Assembly: GCA_910586315.1 (NCBI GenBank)
Contig: CAJUIP010000001.1
Coordinates: 49,814-113,813 of the forward strand
Reading direction: 5' to 3'
Length of the DNA stretch: 64,000 bases
DNA from: an uncultured Lachnospiraceae bacterium
Lineage (GTDB): Bacteria; Bacillota; Clostridia; Lachnospirales; Lachnospiraceae
Positions 1-6,754 of the stretch are shown piece after piece (the stretch's first letter is position 1; each line of letters starts with the position of its first letter). Position numbers and translations under genes: made by a program. The notes below the pieces were generated by a model. That model saw only the letters and a program-made list of their open reading frames with translations, made no database searches and had not been told where the DNA came from.

Positions 1-143
1 GCGGCCGGAGGACGAACTGCCGTGAAAGAGCAGAGGCCAAAGTCCGTGGCGGCCGGAGGACGAACTGCCGTGAAAGAGCAGAGGCCAAAGTCCGTGGCGG
101 CCGAAGGGCGGACTGCCGTGAAAATGCAGAGGCCGAAGTCCGG
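1..143 (+). repeat. 48-bp tandem repeat, two exact copies and one diverged
   Basis: Units at 1-48 and 49-96 are identical; the unit at 97-143 differs at several positions. The period of 48 is a multiple of three, so the repeat stays in the frame of the protein tail that ends at 189. More copies may lie upstream of the window. Confidence 0.9.
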
Positions 144-189
144 AGCCGCTGGGGGCCAGGCTGCCGGGAGACCAGACGGAAACAAGTAA
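1..189 (+). CDS. C-terminal tail of an unidentified protein (5' end outside window)
   Basis: Reading frame 1 is open from the first base to a TAA at 187-189, which lies 13 bp before the ligA start. The 62 visible residues are almost entirely a 16-residue tandem repeat (AAGGRTAVKEQRPKSV, twice exactly and once degenerate) followed by a Gly/Ala/Arg-rich end. The repeat is basic and low in hydrophobic residues, so it looks like a disordered or nucleic-acid-contacting tail. The visible part has no recognisable domain. A helicase such as PcrA often precedes ligA in Firmicutes, but nothing here proves that identity. Confidence 0.5.
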   Translation, partial: AAGGRTAVKEQRPKSVAAGGRTAVKEQRPKSVAAEGRTAVKMQRPKSGAAGGQAAGRPDGNK

Positions 190-202
190 AGGAGCAGATA
201 GA

Positions 203-2188
203 ATGGATGAGAGATTAAGACGGATGAAAGAGCTTCAGACCACGCTCTCAGAGGCTGCAAAAGCCTATTACCAGGAAAGCCGGGAGCTCATGACCAACTT
301 TGAGTATGACCGGCTGTACGATGAGCTTCTGAAATTGGAGAAAGAAACCGGGACTGTTTTTGCGGGAAGTCCCACCCAAAAGGTGGGATACGAAGTTTTG
401 AGCGAGCTTCCCAAGGAACGACACGATAAACCGATGCTGTCATTGAATAAAACAAAAAGCGTAGAAGAGCTAAAGGAATGGCTGGGAGGCGAGACAGGGC
501 TTTTGTCCTGGAAGATGGATGGCCTGACTGTCGTTTTGACTTATGAAAACGGAATGTTACTTAAGGCTGTAACAAGGGGAAACGGAGAGATCGGAGAGGT
601 AATTACGGGAAATGCAAAAACCTTTGTGAATCTTCCCACGGCAATTCCTTTTAAAGGGCGTTTGATACTCCGCGGAGAAGCTGTGATTACCTATCCGGAT
701 TTTGAAAAGCTGAATGCGTCCATTGACGATGTGGATGCCAGATATAAAAACCCGAGAAACCTTTGCAGCGGTTCCGTGCGGCAGCTGAACAGCGAAATCA
801 CAGCCGGAAGAAACGTGCGGTTCATGGCGTTTTCTCTGGTACAGGCGGAGGACATGGATTTTCACAACTCCAGGAAAGAACAGTTTCTCTGGCTGGCTTC
901 TTTAGGCTTTGAGACGGTGGAGTTTGAAACGGTGACAGCGCAGACTCTTGAAAGCGCTGTGGCAGGCTTTGCGGAAAAGATCAGCCATTGCGAGGTCCCT
1001 TCCGATGGACTGGTGCTTATTTACGATGATATCGCATATGGGGCTTCCCTGGGGAGAACCGCTAAATTTCCGAGGGACTCCATTGCCTTTAAATGGGCGG
1101 ATGAAATTCAGGAGACATCTCTGTCCTACATCGAATGGAGCGCATCCCGGACCGGGCTTATTAATCCGGTTGCCGTTTTTGAGCCTGTGGAGCTGGAGGG
1201 CACCACCGTAAGCCGCGCCAGCGTCCATAACATCAGCATCATGGAAAGCCTGGAACTGGGAGCGGGCGACAGAATCACCGTTTATAAAGCCAATATGATT
1301 ATTCCGCAGATTGCCGACAACCTCACAAGGAGCGGAGTTAGGGATATCCCGAAAATTTGTCCGGTCTGCCAGGGAGTGACGGAAATAAGAAGCATCAACG
1401 ATGTGAAGGCTTTGTACTGCACCAACCCGGACTGTCAGGCAAAAAAAATAAAAGGCTTTGCCCTGTTTGTCAGCAGAGACGCATTAAACATTGACGGCCT
1501 GTCAGAAATGACCCTGGAAAAGTTTATCGCCGCCGGCTTTATCCATGAATTTGATGATATCTTTCATCTGGACCGCCACCGAGAAGCAATCGTGGACATG
1601 GAGGGCTTCGGAGAACGGTCCTATGAAAAGCTTGCGGCGGCTGTAAAGACCGCCTCCCATACCACACTTCCCCGGCTGATTTACGGTCTTGGGATTGCAG
1701 GCATCGGCTTGGCCAACGCCAGGATGATCTGCCGTCATTTTAACTTTGAGCTTTCTGATATGCGGAAAACCGACGCGGAAGAACTCTGCGCCATTGATGG
1801 AATCGGAGCGGTTCTGGCCGACGCATGGGTGAAATATTTTGAAAGTGAGAAGAACAATGAGGCTCTGGACTGCCTGTTAAAAGACCTGACCTTTGAAAAG
1901 GAGGCGGTGGGGGCCGAAACCCAGACTCTGGCCGGGAAAATTTTCGTGATTACCGGTTCCGTGGAAAAGTTTGAAAACCGCAAAGAGCTTCAGGAATTCA
2001 TTGAGGCCAGAGGCGGAAAGGCCACAGGAAGTGTGACTTCCAGGACCAGCTATTTAATCAACAACGATGTGACATCAAAGTCCTCAAAGAATAAGAAAGC
2101 CAGGGAGTTGGGCATTCCTATTCTCTCGGAGACGGATTTTCTTAAGATGATAGGAGAAGAAGAACATGCCGATAAAGATACAGAATGA
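203..2188 (+). CDS. ligA: NAD-dependent DNA ligase LigA
   Basis: LigA seals single-strand nicks in DNA using NAD+, in replication and repair. The 661-residue length fits the family. The adenylation motif KMDG places the catalytic lysine at Lys104. A four-cysteine zinc finger (CPVC ... CTNPDC) lies near residues 395-420, helix-hairpin-helix segments follow, and a C-terminal BRCT domain starts around residue 585 (GKIFVITGS). The ATG at 203 has a GGAG site at 191-194. The 3' end overlaps metA by 23 bp in another frame, so the two are probably cotranscribed. Confidence 0.95.
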   Translation: MDERLRRMKELQTTLSEAAKAYYQESRELMTNFEYDRLYDELLKLEKETGTVFAGSPTQKVGYEVLSELPKERHDKPMLSLNKTKSVEELKEWLGGETGLLSWKMDGLTVVLTYENGMLLKAVTRGNGEIGEVITGNAKTFVNLPTAIPFKGRLILRGEAVITYPDFEKLNASIDDVDARYKNPRNLCSGSVRQLNSEITAGRNVRFMAFSLVQAEDMDFHNSRKEQFLWLASLGFETVEFETVTAQTLESAVAGFAEKISHCEVPSDGLVLIYDDIAYGASLGRTAKFPRDSIAFKWADEIQETSLSYIEWSASRTGLINPVAVFEPVELEGTTVSRASVHNISIMESLELGAGDRITVYKANMIIPQIADNLTRSGVRDIPKICPVCQGVTEIRSINDVKALYCTNPDCQAKKIKGFALFVSRDALNIDGLSEMTLEKFIAAGFIHEFDDIFHLDRHREAIVDMEGFGERSYEKLAAAVKTASHTTLPRLIYGLGIAGIGLANARMICRHFNFELSDMRKTDAEELCAIDGIGAVLADAWVKYFESEKNNEALDCLLKDLTFEKEAVGAETQTLAGKIFVITGSVEKFENRKELQEFIEARGGKATGSVTSRTSYLINNDVTSKSSKNKKARELGIPILSETDFLKMIGEEEHADKDTE

Positions 2189-3083
2189 TCTGCCTGCAAG
2201 AGCCATACTGGAAAGTGAAAATGTATTTATCATGGACGAGGCCCGGGCAAAGAGCCAGGATATTCGTCCTCTGGAAATTTTGATTTTAAATCTCATGCCC
2301 CTTAAGGAGGACACGGAGACCCAGCTTTTACGGGCATTATCCAATACGCCCCTCCAGGTGGAATGTACTTACATGACCATGTCGACCCATGAGTCCACGC
2401 ATACCTCCTCCAGTCATTTAAATAAATTTTATGTAACCTTCAGAGATGTGAAAAAAAGCCATTATGACGGTATGATCATCACCGGAGCTCCTGTAGAGCT
2501 CATGGAGTATGAGGAAGTCAATTACTGGGAGGAACTTAAGGAGATTATGGAGTGGAGCAAAACGCATGTGACCTCCACCATGCATCTTTGCTGGGGCGCC
2601 CAGGCCGCACTGTATTATCACTATGGAATTCCAAAATATTTAAGGAAGGAAAAGCTTTCCGGCATTTATACCCACAGGACTCTGGAGCGGAAGGTACCGC
2701 TCCTCAGGGGCTTTGACGACCGTTTCCAATGTCCTCATTCCCGGTATACGGAGGTGCGGGAAGAGGATATTTTAAAGCATCCGGAACTTATAATCCTGGC
2801 GAAATCCGAGGAGGCTGGAGTATTTCTGGTAATGAGACGGGACGGCCGCCAGATTTTCGTCCAGGGGCACCCGGAGTATGACAGGATGACCCTGAACGGG
2901 GAATATCATAGAGATTTAAACAAAGGCTTAAATCCCTCCATCCCGGAAAACTATTATGAACATGACGATCCGTTCTCTGTGCCGCCGCTTGTATGGCGGA
3001 ACATGGCCAATACCCTCTATACGAACTGGCTTAACTTTTACGTCTATCAGGTGACGCCGTATGATTTGCGGGAAATACAATAA
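2166..3083 (+). CDS. metA: Homoserine O-acyltransferase MetA, predicted acetyl-CoA type
   Basis: MetA activates homoserine for methionine synthesis. The 305 residues carry the family active site: nucleophile Cys142 in HLCWGAQ, and His235 and Glu237 in GHPEYD. Residue 111 is Glu (GAPVELMEY). In this family Glu111 is associated with acetyl-CoA use and Gly111 (as in E. coli) with succinyl-CoA, so the predicted product is O-acetylhomoserine, despite the common succinyltransferase label. The start lies inside ligA, with an AGGAGA site upstream. No methionine riboswitch is present directly before the gene. Confidence 0.93.
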   Translation: MPIKIQNDLPARAILESENVFIMDEARAKSQDIRPLEILILNLMPLKEDTETQLLRALSNTPLQVECTYMTMSTHESTHTSSSHLNKFYVTFRDVKKSHYDGMIITGAPVELMEYEEVNYWEELKEIMEWSKTHVTSTMHLCWGAQAALYYHYGIPKYLRKEKLSGIYTHRTLERKVPLLRGFDDRFQCPHSRYTEVREEDILKHPELIILAKSEEAGVFLVMRRDGRQIFVQGHPEYDRMTLNGEYHRDLNKGLNPSIPENYYEHDDPFSVPPLVWRNMANTLYTNWLNFYVYQVTPYDLREIQ

Positions 3084-3087
3084 AAAC

Positions 3088-3126
3088 CTAGTGTGCTGGC
3101 TGAAAGCAATCGAGTCAGTACACTAG
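3088..3126 (+). repeat. Palindromic repeat, family A (copy 1), possible metA terminator
   Basis: CTAGTGTGCTGGCT pairs with AGTCAGTACACTAG (12 of 14 positions). The hairpin lies 5 bp after the metA stop and is followed by a short T-rich stretch. The inner sequence GGCTGAAAGCAATCGAG recurs at 32740-32760, so this is a dispersed repeat as well as a possible terminator. Confidence 0.6.
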
Positions 3127-3134
3127 ATTTTATA

Positions 3135-3511
3135 AGGATGCTGAAAAACGGGATTGCGGATGTTGGAAAAAGCACCATCTGCAGTCTCCTAAAAAAGATA
3201 TGTCTCGGGAAGCTGCGGAAGTGGCTGATCAGCCTTTTGTACCACCCTGCAGGGGCACTGTTTGGCAAAAAAGAGGCCGAGCTTGATAAATGGGCAGAAG
3301 AAAACCGAAGCTCTTGAGGTAGACAACTGGAGAGTTTTATAAACGGAATCAAAAGAGATATTACCGTAGTAAAAATTCTATTCGTCTTGATTATAATAAT
3401 GGACTGGCGGAAGGAAGCGTGAACAAGCTGAAAGTTGTCAAAAGGATCATGCATGGCCGCAACAGTTTTGAATTGCTGAAAGGGGTTTGCATTAACGGAA
3501 TTTTTTCTTGA
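3135..3511 (+). pseudogene. Decayed ISL3-family transposase, C-terminal remnant
   Basis: The conserved C-terminus of ISL3-type transposases is readable in pieces. ELDKWAEE is followed by an in-frame TGA at 3315-3317. The same frame then resumes with ESFINGIKRDITVVK. A frameshift in the A-run near 3371-3376 moves to the frame of YNNGLAEGSVNKLK and KRIMHGRNSFELLK, which ends at 3509-3511. No N-terminal part and no intact terminal repeats are seen. It is a dead relic of an insertion between metA and the downstream mobile island. Confidence 0.75.
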
Positions 3512-3544
3512 ATTTATCCGGGGAGTATGCTATATTATAGATAC

Positions 3545-3640
3545 AAAAGAGGAAACAACCGCCCACAAAGTGGTTGACCTCACATGATTAGACGATAAGC
3601 CTACCTGTTCCGTCAAGATACAAGGTAGGCTTATTTATTT
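3545..3640 (+). ncRNA. Candidate antisense antitoxin RNA of a type I toxin-antitoxin pair
   Basis: A promoter-like pair (TTGAAT near 3508, TATATT near 3530) precedes a noncoding stretch that contains an internal hairpin (CAACC ... GGTTG) and ends at a strong inverted repeat (AAGCCTACC / GGTAGGCTT) followed by T-rich sequence. The transcript would converge with the toxin gene on the opposite strand and overlap its 3' end, the layout known for TxpA/RatA-like type I pairs. The role is inferred from position and structure. Confidence 0.45.
3597..3640. terminator. Bidirectional hairpin terminator shared by toxin and antitoxin
   Basis: Nine perfectly paired bases (AAGCCTACC / GGTAGGCTT) close an 18-nt loop and are followed by TTATTTATTTT on the plus strand. 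The minus-strand toxin stop codon lies within the 3' flank. Confidence 0.65.
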
Positions 3641-3751
3641 TCGCTTGTTCCTCTTATCGAGAAAGGCAAGCAACGCTATAACAAAACTACCAAAGGCAAT
3701 TAGCAGAGCCAATATACCTATGAAAATCGAAATGATTTCAAAAGCTGTCAT
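3635..3751 (-). CDS. Small membrane toxin, putative holin-like type I toxin (38 aa)
   Basis: The minus strand encodes a 38-residue peptide starting MTAFEIISIFIGILALL, with a single transmembrane helix and a basic end (FLDKRNKRK). This is the pattern of the holin-like toxin family (Hol_Tox, TxpA/BsrG-like), whose members depolarise or damage the membrane when expressed without their antisense RNA. The start has a strong GGGGAGGTGG site about 6 bases upstream. It lies among mobile relics, which is typical for such addiction modules. Confidence 0.75.
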   Translation of the reverse strand: MTAFEIISIFIGILALLIAFGSFVIALLAFLDKRNKRK

Positions 3752-4047
3752 TTGCGCCACCTCCCCTCTTATGTACTCCGGCAAACCGGGCATGAAGTTT
3801 TGGGAGGCTACCACCTTGCAACACGATTGTTCCTCTCCGATATTCTATCATTTTCTTTCTTTTATGACAATTCCCAGATTCCTCCACAAGTATTATTTTC
3901 CTATTTTTCTTTTTGGATAGTCTAAAAATATTATTGATTAAAATATACCATTTTCTATTGACAATAACAGCAACAATAAGTATAATTTTAGTATAAATTT
4001 ATTTATAATTATTTTTGAACTATTTACAGAAAGAGGGGGCAAGCCTT

Positions 4048-4758
4048 ATGTGTAAGATATACGGTTATGTAAGAGTTTCTACAATCCAACAGAAAGTAGA
4101 AAGGCAGATAAACAATATTATAGGATTCAATGGGGATGCAATCATTATATCCGAAAAGCAATCCGGCAAAGACATAGATAACAGGGCAGAGTTTAAGACG
4201 TTGCTGAATAAGGTAAGTCCGGGAGATACAATAATATTTGATGAAGTTAGTAGAATGTCAAGAAATGCGGATGAGGGCTTTTCTCTGTATATGGAACTTA
4301 TGAGCAGGGGTATTTCCCTTGTGTTTCTGAAGGAGCGGCATATAGATACAGATGAATACAAACGCAGGGCACAGAAGCATATAGAGAAAGTATCATCCAG
4401 CAATAAGAAAATGGATAATCTCATAAACGAAATACTGGAACTTGTGGCAGAGTTTGAGCAGGAAAACTTGAAAGATAATATCCGGCTTGCATTTGAACAG
4501 GCAGAACATGAAAGGCAGTTTCTTATTAAAAGGGTAACGGAGGGCAAAGCTACATCAAGTAAGAAGCAGGGCAGACCAGAAGGGAGTTGTAATATAAAGA
4601 CAGATAAAGCAGAGCATATAAAACAGACGATAAAGGATTTATCAAAGGACTTTGACGGTAAGTATTCAGATGCTAAGATATTGAGGGAATATTTGCACAA
4701 CACATCAAAAGGAACATACTACAAGTACAAGAAAGAGTTGAAAGAAGAAATAGTATAA
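4048..4758 (+). CDS. Serine recombinase (resolvase/invertase family)
   Basis: Resolvases of this family cut and rejoin DNA at specific sites through a serine-DNA intermediate. The 236-residue protein begins MCKIYGYVRVST, placing the catalytic serine at Ser11, and has the family segments IIFDEVSRMSRN and AEFEQENL. The C-terminal part (residues 170-236) holds the DNA-binding region. An upstream in-frame TTG-type start is less likely, because AGAGGGGG is well spaced before the ATG at 4048. The gene is more AT-rich than the window average and lacks an obvious partner transposase, so it is probably a leftover of an integrated element. Confidence 0.85.
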   Translation: MCKIYGYVRVSTIQQKVERQINNIIGFNGDAIIISEKQSGKDIDNRAEFKTLLNKVSPGDTIIFDEVSRMSRNADEGFSLYMELMSRGISLVFLKERHIDTDEYKRRAQKHIEKVSSSNKKMDNLINEILELVAEFEQENLKDNIRLAFEQAEHERQFLIKRVTEGKATSSKKQGRPEGSCNIKTDKAEHIKQTIKDLSKDFDGKYSDAKILREYLHNTSKGTYYKYKKELKEEIV

Positions 4759-4768
4759 TAACATATAG

Positions 4769-5008
4769 AACTATTTCATAAAGCCACTTGCTGCCTATGA
4801 ACCTATGGAGGATTTATTGCAGGAAGCCTATTTCGGACTATGGGAAGCGGTACAACATTATGAAACATCTGAAAATGTGCGGTTTATGACCTATGCGGAA
4901 TACTGGGTAAAACAATCCGTACAACGCTATCTTGAAAAATGCGGCTCTACGGTGCGAATACCAAGCCATACAAGGCAGAGAATAGGACAAGGGGACAGTG
5001 GAATTTAA
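4769..5008 (+). pseudogene. Fragment of a sigma-70-like factor from a mobile element
   Basis: After a TAG at 4766-4768 the frame reads PLAAYEPMEDLLQEAYFGLW and then FMTYAEYWVKQSVQRYLEKCG, which is sigma-70 region 2 and the start of region 3 as found in sigma-like proteins of conjugative elements. The N-terminus is missing. The C-terminus stops in unrelated sequence after RIPSHTRQRI, so all later regions are gone. It directly follows the recombinase gene and marks the eroded end of the same island. Confidence 0.7.
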
Positions 5009-5048
5009 AATTCCATTTTTCACCGGCGTAAAAAATAAAATTCCACTA

Positions 5049-5077
5049 TTGACATCTGAAATGGAACGTGATAAAGT
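5049..5077 (+). promoter_or_regulatory. Predicted promoter of the T-box leader
   Basis: TTGACA at 5049-5054 and TAAAGT at 5072-5077 are separated by 17 bp, just upstream of the T-box RNA. Confidence 0.55.
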
Positions 5078-5099
5078 ACATTTCAATAAGACACAGTGT

Positions 5100-5356
5100 T
5101 GACGAGGAAAAGTAGCAGGAATACAAAGATACAGAGAATTGCCGGGTGGTGCGAGGCAATCGGAGTATCCCGTGAAGATCCCCTCAGAGCTTTCGGGCTG
5201 AACGATTTTGACAAGTAAGCCTGGACGGTTAATACCCGTTATCCTATTCCGTATTGTTAGATACGGAGATGAGGGGCCGGTTTTCCGGCAAAAAGAGTGG
5301 TACCGCAGAGGTTTGAGCCTTTGTCTCTTAAGGAAGAGAGACAGGCTCTTTTTTAT
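5100..5356 (+). promoter_or_regulatory. T-box leader riboswitch
   Basis: The segment has the T-box order: AGTAG of the stem I loop E region, AGAGAATTGCC and GGTGGTGCGAGGC of the distal stem I, the T-box core AGAGTGGTACCGCAG at 5294-5308, and a terminator hairpin (GAGCCTTTGTCTCTT paired with AAGAGAGACAGGCTC) followed by T6. T-boxes bind a tRNA and allow transcription only when it is uncharged. By alignment of the specifier region (GTGAAG-ATC at 5178-5180) the codon could be ATC (isoleucine), but the next base is C rather than the usual purine, so the amino acid is tentative. The next gene encodes a BASS-family transporter. Confidence 0.85.
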
Positions 5357-5470
5357 TTCATGGGAAAGACTTTGCTACATTAATGTGTAAGAGCAAAGCA
5401 AAAGAAGGTCTTTCCTATGAAATAAAAAGCACTTCGTGCTTAGAATCGCACTGCGGCGAAAAGGAAGATG
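5356..5470 (+). repeat. Structured repeat element C, copy 1 (upstream of BASS transporter)
   Basis: A long-loop hairpin (TTTCATGGGAAAGAC ... GGTCTTTCCTATGAAA) is followed by the small hairpin AAGCACTTCGTGCTT and the conserved tail ATCGCACTGCGGCGAAAAGG. The same order and most of the same bases occur at 56081-56197 before gltS, in the same orientation relative to the gene. It may be a mobile palindromic element or a regulatory leader. Confidence 0.7.
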
Positions 5471-5525
5471 CCGCTTTTTCAGCAACCGCCTATGTCTGAC
5501 TGATAATAAGGAGGTAAAATTGAAT

Positions 5526-6470
5526 ATGGAAGCATTGGAAAAAATCAGTAACTTTTTTGGAAAGTACATGGCGGTGATCGTACTGGCGGTTGCGGCGCTT
5601 GCACTGTTTGTACCCGGTTCCTGTCTCTGGATTCAGACATCCTGGGTAAACTATCTGCTGATGATTGTTATGTTTGGAATGGGGCTGACTTTAAAGCTTG
5701 AGGACTTTAAGCTTGTGTTTACGCGGCCAAAGGATGTGATCATCGGATGTGTGGCGCAGTTCACGATCATGCCGCTTCTGGCATGGATTCTTGGAACCGT
5801 GTTTCAGCTGGATCCGGCGCTTCTGGCCGGCGTTGTGCTTGTCGGCACCTGTCCGGGCGGAACCTCCAGCAACGTCATTACATACCTTTCCAAAGGAGAT
5901 GTCGCTCTTTCCGTCGGCATGACCAGCGTGAACACTTTGCTGGCACCTTTTTTAACACCAGCGATTACCTATCTGCTTCTGAGAACCACGGTTACCGTGA
6001 ATCCCGTGAGCATGTTTGTATCCATCATTAAGGTGGTAATTATTCCCATCGCGCTGGGCTTCATCATCAACAAGCTGTTTGGAAAAGTGACGCAGAAGCT
6101 GGTTAAGGTTTTGCCATCTGTTTCCGTGGTTGCCATCTGCCTGATCGTTGCATCCGTGGTATCCCATAACGCGGAAAAAATCATGACAACCGGAGCCATC
6201 GTATTCGTAGTGGTGATTCTGCATAATCTTCTGGGATATGCCTGCGGCCTGGGACTTGGACGGGCACTTCACCTGAATGTCTCAAAGAGCAAGGCTCTTT
6301 CCATCGAGATCGGAATGCAGAACTCCGGTCTGGCAACCTCGCTGGCAGGAACCGCCTTCCCGGATTTGGCCATGGCGACAGTGCCTGGAGCTGTATTTTC
6401 TGTATGGCATAATATTTCCGGAGCGGTTCTGGCGAATTTTTACAGCCGTTGGACGGAAAAAGACAAATAA
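5526..6470 (+). CDS. BASS-family sodium-dependent organic anion transporter
   Basis: This 314-residue membrane protein belongs to the bile acid:sodium symporter superfamily, whose bacterial members import small organic anions such as ketopantoate or other 2-oxo acids. It has about ten hydrophobic segments and the typical segments MFGMGLTLKLEDF and GTCPGGTSSNVITYLSKGD followed by SVNTLLAPFLTP. The ATG at 5526 is preceded by AAGGAGG at 5508-5514; the frame is open further upstream into repeat element C, but without a ribosome binding site. The T-box leader upstream suggests control by amino-acid starvation, so the substrate may be linked to branched-chain metabolism. The substrate itself cannot be read from sequence. 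Confidence 0.85.
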   Translation: MEALEKISNFFGKYMAVIVLAVAALALFVPGSCLWIQTSWVNYLLMIVMFGMGLTLKLEDFKLVFTRPKDVIIGCVAQFTIMPLLAWILGTVFQLDPALLAGVVLVGTCPGGTSSNVITYLSKGDVALSVGMTSVNTLLAPFLTPAITYLLLRTTVTVNPVSMFVSIIKVVIIPIALGFIINKLFGKVTQKLVKVLPSVSVVAICLIVASVVSHNAEKIMTTGAIVFVVVILHNLLGYACGLGLGRALHLNVSKSKALSIEIGMQNSGLATSLAGTAFPDLAMATVPGAVFSVWHNISGAVLANFYSRWTEKDK

Positions 6471-6512
6471 TTTAAAAGATGAAAAGCTTACTTGTCGCTT
6501 TGAAGTGGGAAC

Positions 6513-6552
6513 GGCCCGGGTCACGATTGTCAGTGACTCCGGGCCTGTTTCA
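6513..6552 (+). terminator. Terminator after BASS transporter gene
   Basis: GGCCCGGGTCAC pairs with GTGACTCCGGGCC and is followed by TGTTTC. The T tract is short. Confidence 0.6.
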
Positions 6553-6754
6553 TTGTGTTACAGGAAATTTTTTGGCGTCTGTTACGGTTGCCAAGAATAT
6601 ATAATTGAGGTAAGATATATTAAGGAAAACAAAGGCAGCGGCATGTGAAGCGATGGGGCGAAACAAAATGGGATGAAACAGAACACGGGGAGGCAAAATG
6701 AGGGAAAACGGAGCATCGTGGGCAGACCAGGATAAGAAAATCGGAGGTTACAGA

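Noticed and set aside
1..143. CRISPR-like array at the window start
   Set aside because: The 48-bp units are contiguous without spacers and keep a protein reading frame.
4065..4703. Long open frame on the minus strand of the recombinase gene
   Set aside because: It is antisense to a clear serine recombinase, has Ser/Leu-rich composition typical of a shadow frame and has no ribosome binding site.
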